Notes under the pieces: generated by a model
Told to the model about the DNA's origin: nothing
Database searches by the model: none
Seen by the model: only the letters and a program-made list of their open reading frames with translations
DNA from: Nocardioides sp. LHD-245
GTDB taxonomy: Bacteria > Actinomycetota > Actinomycetes > Propionibacteriales > Nocardioidaceae
Direction of reading: 5' to 3'
DNA length: 64,000 nucleotides
NCBI RefSeq assembly: GCF_030929495.1
Contig: NZ_JAVFWN010000002.1
Location: forward strand, 310,001-374,000
Part shown: positions 16,939 to 24,917 of the stretch, piece after piece
How positions within the stretch are numbered: position 1 is the first letter of the stretch
Layout of the letters: every line of letters starts with the position of its first letter
Position numbers and translations under genes: made by a program

Positions 16939-18272
16939 CACACCGTCACCCGCGCAGCGCTCCGCACCGCCCCCCGGGCCGCGCCCAGGGTCAGCGCGAC
17001 GACCGCGGCGGCCACCGCGGGCACCAGCCACAGGCCGCCGTCGGGGACCAGGCCCTCGTCGCGGGCGACGGCGAACGGGACGACCGTCGTCGCCGCGGCC
17101 ACGAGCCCGAGCACGACGCCGATCACCGCGACGAGGCCGGCCTCCGCCACCACCGAGCCCCGCACCTGACGCGGCGTCGCGCCGAGCAGCCGGAGCCGGT
17201 GGAGCTCCTCGCGACGGTGCGCGACGGTGGCGACGAACGCGTTGACGACCATGATCGCCGCGAACAGGGAGATCATCCCGACGACGACATTGTTCAGCAG
17301 GGTGATGGTGTCGCTGTCCGGCGTTCCCGCGGGCAGCGAGCGCCGGTCGATGTCGACGAGCATCAGCGTGCCGGCCGCGGCCGCGGTCAGCACGACGACC
17401 GGAGCGAGGACCCCGGCCAGCAGGTGTGCCCGGCGAGCGGTGTTGTACGACGCCAGGTGGGCGGTCGCCGAGGTGCCGGCCAGCAGCCGGACCGGGCCGG
17501 CAGCCCAGCGCAGCAGGACGGGCGCGAGCACGGCCAGACCCACACCGACCAGGATCGAGCTGGAGCCGCTCGTGGACATCGCGGCATAGGGGTCGTCGGA
17601 GTCGGCCGTCACGGCGACCGTGATGACGGCCATCGCGAGGCCGTAGCCGATCAGCAGCAGCGCGACCGCGACCCGCCACCAGCGCATCCGGCCGTGCTCG
17701 CCCGCGCTCTCCCGGACCAGCATCCCGGCCGGGCCGCGGGTGGCCTTGCGTGCGGCCACGGCGGCGGCGAGGGCCGAGACGACCAGCACGAGGACGGCCG
17801 CACCGGCGACCGAGGCCGGCCCGGCGTCGTACTCCGTGCGGTCGGAGACGAGCCCGCCCGAGCGGATGAGCTCGAAGAGCAGGCGGCCGGTGACGGAGGC
17901 GGCGAGCGCGCCCGCCACGGCGGCGGTCAGCGCGATCGCGCCGGTCTCGCGCGCGATCAGCCGGCGGGCCTGACGGGGCGTGGCGCCGATGGTGCGCAGC
18001 AGGCCGATCTCCGTGGCCCGCTGGGTGGTGGTGATCGCGACCGTCGAGGCGACGGAGAAGAGCACGATCAGCGCGCCCCAGCCGCCGACGACGGCGCCGA
18101 GGATGATCAGGGTGCCGTCGTCCGGCGCGGGTGCGCCACCCGACGACTCGGCCAGGGTGGCGAACGAGCCGATCAGCAGGGTGCCGAGCAGGACGGCGAG
18201 GAAGGTCGCGACCGCGGCGCGCGGGCGGTGCCGCAGGCTGCGCACGGCGAGCCCGCTCATGGCGGCGCTCAT
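16938..18272 (-). CDS. FtsX-like ABC transporter permease
   Basis: A 444-residue inner-membrane permease of the MacB/FtsX class. It has an N-terminal helix (LRHRPRAAVATFLAVLLGTLL), then two FtsX-type membrane modules. Each holds the conserved LLRTIGATPRQARRLI or LHRLRLLGATPRQVRGSV cytoplasmic loop (about residues 105 and 355), which couples to the ATPase. About eight hydrophobic segments can be counted. It overlaps the ATPase gene by 4 bp and the kinase by 1 bp. Exporters of this type handle lipids, peptides or antibiotics; the substrate here is unknown. Confidence 0.92.
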   Translation of the reverse strand: MSAAMSGLAVRSLRHRPRAAVATFLAVLLGTLLIGSFATLAESSGGAPAPDDGTLIILGAVVGGWGALIVLFSVASTVAITTTQRATEIGLLRTIGATPRQARRLIARETGAIALTAAVAGALAASVTGRLLFELIRSGGLVSDRTEYDAGPASVAGAAVLVLVVSALAAAVAARKATRGPAGMLVRESAGEHGRMRWWRVAVALLLIGYGLAMAVITVAVTADSDDPYAAMSTSGSSSILVGVGLAVLAPVLLRWAAGPVRLLAGTSATAHLASYNTARRAHLLAGVLAPVVVLTAAAAGTLMLVDIDRRSLPAGTPDSDTITLLNNVVVGMISLFAAIMVVNAFVATVAHRREELHRLRLLGATPRQVRGSVVAEAGLVAVIGVVLGLVAAATTVVPFAVARDEGLVPDGGLWLVPAVAAAVVALTLGAARGAVRSAARVTV

Positions 18273-19009
18273 GCCGACACCAGCTCGTCGAGGTGGGCCA
18301 GCTGACCGGCGACCGCGCCGGCGGTGGGGTGGGCCATCCGGCCCGCGACCCGGCCGTCGACGAGGAAGACCACCTCGCCGGCGTACGACGCGGCGACGGG
18401 GTCGTGGGTCACCATCACCACGGTCTGGCCGAGGTCGGCGACGCTGCCGCGCAGCATCCCGAGCACCTGGCGGGCGGTCGTGGAGTCGAGCGCGCCGGTC
18501 GGCTCGTCGGCGAGCAGCACGTCGGGCGAGGTCAGCAGCGCCCGGGCGATGGCGACCCGCTGCTGCTGTCCGCCGGAGAGGCTGCCGGGCAGGTGGTGCG
18601 CGCGGTCGGCCAGACCGACCCGCTCGAGGAGGTAGCGCACCCGCTCGCGGTCCACCCGCCGTCCGGCGAGCCGGCTCGGCAGGGCGACGTTCTGGGCGGC
18701 GGAGAGGTACGGCAGCAGGTGGAAGCCCTGGAAGACGAACCCGATCCGCTCGCGGCGCAGCCGGGTGCGGCGCTCCTCGTCCCAGTCGGTGACGTCGGTG
18801 CCGCCGACGAGGACCCGTCCGCCGGTCGGGCGGTCCAGGCCGGCGGCGCAGGACAGGAAGGTCGACTTGCCGGAGCCGGACGGCCCCATCACGGCGGTGA
18901 AGGTGCCTCGCCGGAAGGCGAGGTCGACGCCGGCGAGCGCGGTGACGGCGTTGTCGCCGGCGCCGTAGGTGCGGGTGAGGTCCTGGACCTCGAGCGCGAT
19001 CTCTGACAT
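18269..19009 (-). CDS. ABC transporter ATP-binding protein (MacB/LolD type)
   Basis: A 246-residue nucleotide-binding subunit that pairs with the FtsX-like permease. Walker A is GPSGSGKST (about residues 41-49), the Q-loop is GFVFQGFHLLPYL, the signature is LSGGQQQRVAIARAL, Walker B is VLLADEPTG and the H-loop is VMVTHD. AGGAG lies 7 nt upstream of the ATG at 19009. It is the first gene of a four-gene operon (ATPase, permease, kinase, regulator). The 240 bp upstream (19010-19249) separate it from the divergent DUF5999 gene and should carry both promoters. Confidence 0.95.
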   Translation of the reverse strand: MSEIALEVQDLTRTYGAGDNAVTALAGVDLAFRRGTFTAVMGPSGSGKSTFLSCAAGLDRPTGGRVLVGGTDVTDWDEERRTRLRRERIGFVFQGFHLLPYLSAAQNVALPSRLAGRRVDRERVRYLLERVGLADRAHHLPGSLSGGQQQRVAIARALLTSPDVLLADEPTGALDSTTARQVLGMLRGSVADLGQTVVMVTHDPVAASYAGEVVFLVDGRVAGRMAHPTAGAVAGQLAHLDELVSA

Positions 19010-19145
19010 GGCTGCTCCTGGGCTGTTCCCGGGTGTTCCGGGGTGGCGGGATCCGATGTCATCGACGCTAGGGTCGGCGGCGGCCCGGCTCGATGGTCCT
19101 GGGCCGCCGGTGCGGGGTGGGGTTTTCCCTACCCACTACCGCGGC

Positions 19146-19181
19146 GTTCGGCGAAAGACTTCCTGACAGTTCGGCGAAAGA
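19146..19181. repeat. 13-bp direct repeat in the ABC/DUF5999 intergenic region
   Basis: GTTCGGCGAAAGA occurs exactly twice, at 19146-19158 and 19169-19181, 23 bp apart, about two helical turns. It lies between the divergent ABC operon and the DUF5999 gene. It may be a tandem binding site, possibly for the operon's own NarL-type regulator (inference). Confidence 0.5.
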
Positions 19182-19249
19182 GCGTGCATCTGCGGCCGAT
19201 GAGGCGTATCACGAGACATAGAGATGTGAGACGACCGAAAGGGAGCACG

Positions 19250-19432
19250 ATGATGTGTGACCACTCGCCCGAGTGCCCGACCGCCGGGGACCCCGACTGC
19301 TGCACCGCCCACGTGACCGCCGACCACAGCGAGCAGGGCTGGTGCCGACTCTGCAACGGCGTCATCCTGTTCGACGACGGCGTGTACCTGACGCCCGAGG
19401 GCCGGGCGATGTCCCTGCCCCGCTCGGCCTGA
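19250..19432 (+). CDS. Small Cys-rich DUF5999 family protein
   Basis: A 60-residue protein starting MMCDHSPECPTAGDPDCCTA, with the DUF5999 pattern CxHxPxCP...H.EQGW..LCNGVILF.D.G.L.P.G. Five Cys and three His could bind a metal such as zinc. These proteins are widespread in high-GC Actinobacteria and have no established function. The start is chosen because GAAAGGGAG lies just upstream; a longer in-frame ATG at 19043 would run through the promoter region. It ends inside a palindrome shared with the convergent acyl-CoA synthetase gene. Confidence 0.85.
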   Translation: MMCDHSPECPTAGDPDCCTAHVTADHSEQGWCRLCNGVILFDDGVYLTPEGRAMSLPRSA

Positions 19433-19452
19433 CCCGACGGGTCGTCGGGTCA
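19430..19452. terminator. Bidirectional terminator palindrome containing both stop codons
   Basis: Perfect 9-bp inverted repeat TGACCCGAC / GTCGGGTCA (19430-19438, 19444-19452) with a 5-nt loop. The TGA opening the left arm is the DUF5999 stop. The reverse complement of the right-arm end is the TGA of the acyl-CoA synthetase gene. It can therefore terminate both convergent transcripts. Confidence 0.7.
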
Positions 19453-21060
19453 GCGGGCCCGACCCGGCTCGCCGATCCGCTCCTTGCGGATCCGGATCCC
19501 GAGGCCCTCGCGGTCGATGGTGTCCGGCGTGATCCCGTCCGCGCGCAGGCTGTGCTTCTGGATCTTGCTGGTCGGCGTCTTCGGCAGCTCGTCGAGGACG
19601 CGGAAGTAGCGCGGCACCATGAAGTGCGCCATCCGGGGCCGGATGAACTCGATCAGCTCCGCGACGTCGATCGACCTGCCGGGGGCCGGCGCCAGCACGG
19701 CCAGCACCTCGTCCTCCCCGTCGGGGCTCGGCGTCGCCACGATGGCGACCTCCGAGACGCTGGGGTGCGCGACGATCTCGTTCTCCACCTCGAACGACGA
19801 GATGTTCTCGCCCCGGCGCCGGATGGTGTCGCCCATCCGGTCGACGAAGAAGTACTCGCCACCGACCCGCCGGAAGGCGTCGCCGGTGTGGAACCAGCCG
19901 TTGCGCCAGGCCGCGGCCGTGGCCTCCGGGCGGCCGAGGTACTCCGTGGCGATGGTCCACGGCTCGGCGCCGCGCACCACCAGCTCGCCGACCGTGCCGT
20001 CGGGCACCTCCAGGTCGTGCTCGTCGACGATCCGGACCTCCATGCCCGGGCGGACCCGGCCGGACGTGCCGTCCTGGGCCGGGTTCGGGCCGGAGACGAT
20101 CGGGATCGACACCTCGGTCATGTTGTACATCGCCACGACCTCGACGCCGAACCGCTCCGCGAAGGTCGCGGCGTCCGACAGCGGGATCATGAACACCCGC
20201 CGCAGCGAGTGCTCGCGGTCCGCGGCCGACGGCGCCTGCTTGCTCAGGTAGGTCGCCATGACCCCCAGGAGCGTCACGTGCGTCGGCTCCGTCGCGCGGA
20301 CGAAGTCCCAGAAGTCCCCTGTCCGGAAGCCGGACGTCAACACGATGCTCCCGCCCAGCACCACCGCCGCGTTGACCCCGATCGTCCCGCCGGCGTGGAA
20401 CAGCGGCAGGGTCACCAGGTAGCGGTCGTCGGCGCCGAAGTCGCCGGCGAAGGCCGCCTCGGCACATGCCGACAGCTGAGCGTAGGAGCACACGACGCCC
20501 TTCGAGGGTCCCGTCGTCCCCGAGGTGAGTACGACGGCGTACGGGTCCCACGGCATCACCTCCGGCCACGCGACCGGCTCCGGCGGCGGGGCGCCGTCCA
20601 GCACCGCCGCGTCGTGCACCCGCACCCCGGCGACGGCCCCGGGCCCGCCCACGACGACCACGTCGGTCAGGTCCGCGCGACCGACCCCCTCCAGGCGATC
20701 GACGAGGTCGGCGTGCACGACCGCGACCGAGGCGCCCGACAGCGCGAGGGAGTGCTCCAGCAGGCCGCCGCGGTAGGCGGTGTTGAGCGGCACGAGCACG
20801 GCACCGAGCAGGTTGACCCCGAACCAGACCCGCAGCGCGTCGGGCCCCGTGGGCAGCCAGGAGACGACCCGGTCGCCGCGATCGACGCCGAGGCCGCGCA
20901 GGGCGTGGGCCACCTTCTCGGCCTCACCCAGCGCCTCGGCGTAGGTCCAGCGCCGGCCGTCCTCGAACACGACGAGGGTGCGGTCCGGGTGCTCGGCCGC
21001 GCGGCTCCGCAGGACCTGCGGCAGCACGGCCGCGCTGCTGGTCAGCCAACTCGAGTTCAT
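19450..21060 (-). CDS. Acyl-CoA synthetase (AMP-forming, CaiC/long-chain ligase-like)
   Basis: It activates a carboxylic acid to its CoA thioester through an acyl-AMP. The 536-residue ANL enzyme shows VLTSGTTGPSKGVV (P-loop, about residues 175-188), YNMTEVS (A5), WFHTGDAFRR (A7), DRMGDTIRRRGENIS (A8 hinge) and the C-terminal catalytic Lys in PTSKIQKHSLR. GGGAG 5 nt upstream of the ATG at 21060 fixes the start. It is the last gene of the large minus-strand cluster that begins at the TetR operator. It follows the importer genes by 59 bp, so it may activate the imported substrate. The acid specificity is unknown. Confidence 0.92.
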   Translation of the reverse strand: MNSSWLTSSAAVLPQVLRSRAAEHPDRTLVVFEDGRRWTYAEALGEAEKVAHALRGLGVDRGDRVVSWLPTGPDALRVWFGVNLLGAVLVPLNTAYRGGLLEHSLALSGASVAVVHADLVDRLEGVGRADLTDVVVVGGPGAVAGVRVHDAAVLDGAPPPEPVAWPEVMPWDPYAVVLTSGTTGPSKGVVCSYAQLSACAEAAFAGDFGADDRYLVTLPLFHAGGTIGVNAAVVLGGSIVLTSGFRTGDFWDFVRATEPTHVTLLGVMATYLSKQAPSAADREHSLRRVFMIPLSDAATFAERFGVEVVAMYNMTEVSIPIVSGPNPAQDGTSGRVRPGMEVRIVDEHDLEVPDGTVGELVVRGAEPWTIATEYLGRPEATAAAWRNGWFHTGDAFRRVGGEYFFVDRMGDTIRRRGENISSFEVENEIVAHPSVSEVAIVATPSPDGEDEVLAVLAPAPGRSIDVAELIEFIRPRMAHFMVPRYFRVLDELPKTPTSKIQKHSLRADGITPDTIDREGLGIRIRKERIGEPGRAR

Positions 21061-21119
21061 GGGTCTCCCGTCGTTCGTTGTCGATGATGCAGGTCGGGTG
21101 GGCGGCGCGCACGTCGCGG

Positions 21120-21965
21120 TCACCGGCGGCGCGGGTCGAGGAGCCGCTGGACCTCCTCGCCCACGATGTTGAGGGCGAAGACGGTCAGCGCGATCGCGGC
21201 GCCCGGGACGAAGATGCTCATCGGCGCGCGCTCGAGGAAGGTGTAGGAGCGCGCCAGGATGGTGCCCCACGACGCCGTGGGCGGCTGGACGCCGAGCTGC
21301 AGGAAGCTCAGACTGGCCTCGGCGATCAGGGCGAAGCCCATCAGCACCGCGAGCTGCGCGACGATCGGCTGGACCACGTTCGGCACGACATGCGGCAGGA
21401 TCATCCGCCGCACACCGCGGGCACCGAACGACGACGCCGCCTCGATGTAGGTCTGGCCGGCCACGGCCATGGTCTGGGCGCGGGTCAGGCGCACCACCAC
21501 CGGGGTCAGCACGACACCCACGGCGACCATCGCCGTCGTGATGTCGGGCCCCAGCATCGCGGTGATGCCGATGGCGAGGACGAGGGCGGGGAAGGCCATC
21601 ACCGTGTCGAGCAGCCGCATCAGGATCGCGTCGGGCCACCCGCCGACGTACCCGGCGAGGACCCCGAGGGGGAAGCCGACGACCAGCGCGATCCCGACGG
21701 CCAGCAGGGCCGCGAGGATCGAGACCCGGGTGCCGTGCAGCAGTCGGCTGAGGACGTCGCGGCCGAGGTCGTCGGTGCCCAGGGGGTGCTCCGTGCTGGG
21801 GCCGAGGAGCACCGAGGTGAGGTCCTGGTGGTTCGGCGCGTGGGGTGCCAGGACGTCGGCCAGGACCACGACGACCGCGACCACGGCGAGGATGCCGTAG
21901 CTGAGCCAGATCACCGCCGAGGTGCGCGGTGCGGTGCGGGCGGGCTTGCTGAGCGTCGTCCACAT
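21120..21965 (-). CDS. Oligopeptide/dipeptide-type ABC permease (DppC/OppC family)
   Basis: A 281-residue permease with about six hydrophobic helices, an N-terminal OppC-type segment (VIWLSYGILAVVAVVVVLAD) and GTDDLGRDVLSRLLHGTR, the family hallmark. The BPD signature loop EAASSFGARGVRRMILPHVV that docks on the ATPases is near residue 180. It ends GEEVQRLLDPRRR. Its ATG overlaps the upstream permease stop by one base (TGATG). It is one half of the channel of a complete importer at 21120-26438. Confidence 0.93.
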   Translation of the reverse strand: MWTTLSKPARTAPRTSAVIWLSYGILAVVAVVVVLADVLAPHAPNHQDLTSVLLGPSTEHPLGTDDLGRDVLSRLLHGTRVSILAALLAVGIALVVGFPLGVLAGYVGGWPDAILMRLLDTVMAFPALVLAIGITAMLGPDITTAMVAVGVVLTPVVVRLTRAQTMAVAGQTYIEAASSFGARGVRRMILPHVVPNVVQPIVAQLAVLMGFALIAEASLSFLQLGVQPPTASWGTILARSYTFLERAPMSIFVPGAAIALTVFALNIVGEEVQRLLDPRRR

Positions 21966-22909
21966 CAGGAGATCCTCGGGTCCAGGAGACGGTAGGAGAT
22001 GTCGACGACCAGGTTGGTGACCAGCACGATCACCGCGGCCAGCAGCACCACCGCCTGGATGACGACGTAGTCGCGCTGGTTCGTCGCCTCCACGACGAGG
22101 GACCCGATGCCCGACAGGCCGAAGACGGCCTCGACCACCACGGCGCCGCCGACGAGGTGGGACACCTGGATCCCCAGGATCGTCGCCAGCGGCAGGCTCG
22201 AGTTCTTCAGGGCGTGCCGCCACACGATGGACCAGCGGGACAGGCCGGTCGCCCGCAGGGTCCGCACGTAGTCGGAGCCGAGGCTCTCGATCATCGCGGA
22301 GCGGACCTGCCGGCAGATCTCGGCCGAGCCGACCATGCCCAGGGCGATCGCGGGGAGGACGAGGGCGCGCAGCGCGTTGCCGGGGTCGTCGGCGAAGTCC
22401 ACGCCGCCCGGTCCGGGCAGCCAGCCGAGCTGCAGGGCGAAGACGGCGATCAGCATCATGCCCAGCCAGAAGTTCGGGATCGCGATGCCCGCGGTCGCCG
22501 CGGTGGTGAACAGCCGGTCGACCCAGCTGCCGGGCCGCTGCGCGGCGGCGACGCCGCTGGGGATGCCGATGACGATCGCGACGAGCAGCGCGAAGAGGGT
22601 CAGCACCAGGGTCACCGGGAGCCGGTCGAGCACGATCTCGGTGACCGGCTGTCCGGTGCGGTACGACGTCCCGAGGTCGCCGGTGACGACGCCGCCGATC
22701 CAGTCGAGGTAGCGGGTCAGCACCGGCTGGTCGAGGCCCAGGTCGGCGCGGATGGCCGCGAGCTTCTCGTCCGTCGCGTACTCGCCGGCCAGGGCCACCG
22801 CCTGGTCGCCGGGGATCAGCTGTTGCAGCAGGAAGGCGACCAGCGTGGCCAGCAGCAGGGTGGGCACGGTCCAGACCAGCCGGGACGCGACCGCGGAGGC
22901 GATCCTCAT
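21965..22909 (-). CDS. Oligopeptide/dipeptide-type ABC permease (DppB/OppB family)
   Basis: A 314-residue permease with the DppB N-terminal helix (RLVWTVPTLLLATLVAFLLQ), LIPGDQAV, LGLDQPVLTRYLDWIGGVVT and the coupling loop DYVRTLRATGLSRWSIVWRH near residue 205. It ends with the conserved NLVVDISYRLLDPRI. Six hydrophobic segments are visible. It overlaps the ATPase gene upstream by 4 bp and the DppC-type gene downstream by 1 bp, indicating coupled translation and equal subunit supply. Confidence 0.94.
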   Translation of the reverse strand: MRIASAVASRLVWTVPTLLLATLVAFLLQQLIPGDQAVALAGEYATDEKLAAIRADLGLDQPVLTRYLDWIGGVVTGDLGTSYRTGQPVTEIVLDRLPVTLVLTLFALLVAIVIGIPSGVAAAQRPGSWVDRLFTTAATAGIAIPNFWLGMMLIAVFALQLGWLPGPGGVDFADDPGNALRALVLPAIALGMVGSAEICRQVRSAMIESLGSDYVRTLRATGLSRWSIVWRHALKNSSLPLATILGIQVSHLVGGAVVVEAVFGLSGIGSLVVEATNQRDYVVIQAVVLLAAVIVLVTNLVVDISYRLLDPRIS

Positions 22910-23901
22910 CGGGTACCACTCCTCGTCGCGTCGGCCGGGCGCGGGCCGTAGAGCTCCGCGACCCGCAGACAGGCCGACGTACCGCCGTCCGCGACGGGGA
23001 GGAGCACCGGCGTCTCCGTCGCGCAGGCGGCGGTGGCGTGCAGGCACCGGGGATGGAAGCGGCACCCCGAGGGTGGGGCCAGCGGGCTGGGCACGTCCCC
23101 GCGCAGGATGATCCGATCGCCGGCCCCCGGCGCGTGCACGTCGGGGCGTGCGGAGAGCAGGGCCTCGGTGTAGGGGTGGCGCGGCGCGTCCAGCAGGACG
23201 TCGGCCGCGGCCGTCTCCACCAGCCGGCCGAGGTACATCACGGCCACCCGGTCGGCGATGTGGCCGACCACGCCGAGGTCGTGGCTGATGAACACGACGG
23301 TCAGGTCGTACTCGTCCTTCAGGTCGCCGAGCAGGTTGAGGATCTCCGCCTGCAGCGCCACGTCCAGCGCGGCGACGGACTCGTCGCACACGAGCATCCG
23401 CGGCCGGGTCACCAGGGCCCGGGCGATATTGACCCGCTGCTTCTGGCCACCGCTGAGCTGGTGGGGATAGCGGTCGTGCAGGTGGGCGGGCAGTCCGACG
23501 TCGGCCAGTGCCGCCCGGACCAGGTCGTCGCGCTCGGCGCGGGCGCCGCGGCCGAGGACGTCGAGCGGCTCGCGGACGCTCTGGTGCACCCGTCGGCGCG
23601 GGTCGAGCGCGCTGTGCGGGTCCTGGAACACCATCTGCACCTCGGCGGTGAAGTCGCGACGGCGCTGCCGGGACATCCGGGCCACCTCCTCGCCCTGCCA
23701 GGAGACCGAACCCGCGGCGGCGGGGACCAGGCCCAGCATGGCGCGTGCCAGGGTCGACTTGCCCGAACCGCTCTCGCCGATCAGGCCGAGCGTCTGGCCC
23801 GCGACGATGTCCAGGCTCACCCCGTCGACGGCCGAGACGCTGCGTCGCCGCCCGACCGGGAAGCGCACCGAGACGTCGTCGAGTCGCATCAGCACGTTCA
23901 T
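22906..23901 (-). CDS. Oligopeptide-type ABC ATPase (DppF/OppF family)
   Basis: A 331-residue ATP-binding subunit. Walker A is GLIGESGSGKST (about residues 38-49), the Q-loop is QMVFQDPHSALDPR, the signature is LSGGQKQRVNIARAL, Walker B is MLVCDESVAALD and the H-loop is VFISHDLGVV. The C-terminal oligopeptide-type extension contains HPYTEALLSA and CRFHPRC, with Cys residues that bind an iron-sulfur cluster in related Dpp/Opp ATPases. It overlaps both neighbours by 4 bp. Confidence 0.94.
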   Translation of the reverse strand: MNVLMRLDDVSVRFPVGRRRSVSAVDGVSLDIVAGQTLGLIGESGSGKSTLARAMLGLVPAAAGSVSWQGEEVARMSRQRRRDFTAEVQMVFQDPHSALDPRRRVHQSVREPLDVLGRGARAERDDLVRAALADVGLPAHLHDRYPHQLSGGQKQRVNIARALVTRPRMLVCDESVAALDVALQAEILNLLGDLKDEYDLTVVFISHDLGVVGHIADRVAVMYLGRLVETAAADVLLDAPRHPYTEALLSARPDVHAPGAGDRIILRGDVPSPLAPPSGCRFHPRCLHATAACATETPVLLPVADGGTSACLRVAELYGPRPADATRSGTR

Positions 23902-24884
23902 GACCCGCTCCCTGCCAGCTGCAGGTCCTCGGCGCGGGCGCACCGGACCTCTCGACCGCCGGTCACCGGGCGCAGTTCGGGGGTCGCACCGCACGCGGGC
24001 CGCGTGTGCGCGCAGCGCTCGGCGAAGACACAGCCCTCGGCGGTCCGCCCCGGGGCCGGTACGGCGCCCGGGATGGTCGGCAGCCGACCGCCGCGGTGCC
24101 GGGGGTCGGGCAGGGCGGCGAGCAGGCCCGAGGTGTAGGGGTGGAGCGGCCGGGCGAGGACCTCCCCCACCGCGCCGGACTCGATCACGCGGCCGGCGTA
24201 CATGGTGATCATGCGGTGGCACATCTGGGCGACCACACCGAGGTCGTGGGTCACGAACACCACCCCCATCCCCTCGTCGCGGGCCAGGCCCGTGATGAGC
24301 TCGAGCAGCTGGGCCTGGATCGTCGCGTCCACCGCGGTGGTCGGCTCGTCCGCGATGAGCAGCCGGGGCGAGCAGGCCAGCGCCAGCGCGATCACCACTC
24401 GCTGCCGCATGCCGCCCGAGAGCTCGTGCGGGTAGGCCCGCAGCCGGGCCCGCGGGTCGGGGATCCCGACCTGGTCGAGCAGCTCGGCGGCACGCGCGGT
24501 GGCCTGCCGCCGGTTCAGGCCCTGGCGGCGCCGCAGCGTCTCCACGAGCTGGTGGCCGATCCGGAAGACGGGGTCCAGCGCCGTCATCGGCTCCTGGAAG
24601 ACCATCGCCATCGGGACCTCCGCGTGCGGACGCAGACGGCCCGTGGCGTCCCACAGCGGTTCGCCGTGCAGTCGCGCCTCCCCCTGGACCCGCGCCGTGC
24701 GCGGGTCCAGGAGGCCCATGAGCGCCAGCGAGGTGACGGTCTTGCCGCTCCCACTCTCGCCGACCAGGCCGACGACCTCTCCCGGCGCCACGTCGAAGGA
24801 GACGCCGTGCAGCGCCTGGACCTGCGTTCCGTACGCACCGAAGAAGACGTCGAGACGATCGACGCTGAGCAACGCTCCACTCAT
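23898..24884 (-). CDS. Oligopeptide-type ABC ATPase (DppD/OppD family)
   Basis: A 328-residue partner of the DppF-type ATPase. Walker A is VGLVGESGSGKT (about residues 36-47), the Q-loop is MVFQEPMTALDPV, the signature is LSGGMRQRVVIALAL, Walker B is RLLIADEPTTAVD and the H-loop is VFVTHDLGVV. The extension has LHPYTSGLLAALPDPRHRGG and three further Cys (CVFAERCAHTRPAC) for a probable iron-sulfur site. It lies 33 bp downstream of the binding-protein gene. Confidence 0.94.
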   Translation of the reverse strand: MSGALLSVDRLDVFFGAYGTQVQALHGVSFDVAPGEVVGLVGESGSGKTVTSLALMGLLDPRTARVQGEARLHGEPLWDATGRLRPHAEVPMAMVFQEPMTALDPVFRIGHQLVETLRRRQGLNRRQATARAAELLDQVGIPDPRARLRAYPHELSGGMRQRVVIALALACSPRLLIADEPTTAVDATIQAQLLELITGLARDEGMGVVFVTHDLGVVAQMCHRMITMYAGRVIESGAVGEVLARPLHPYTSGLLAALPDPRHRGGRLPTIPGAVPAPGRTAEGCVFAERCAHTRPACGATPELRPVTGGREVRCARAEDLQLAGSGS

Positions 24885-24917
24885 GTCAGCACCTGCTTGT
24901 CGGTCTTGTCGCTCTGG

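Noticed and set aside
19043..19249. N-terminal extension of the DUF5999 protein
   Set aside because: Covers the promoter region and the direct repeat, and the family starts at the Met-Cys-Asp-His segment.
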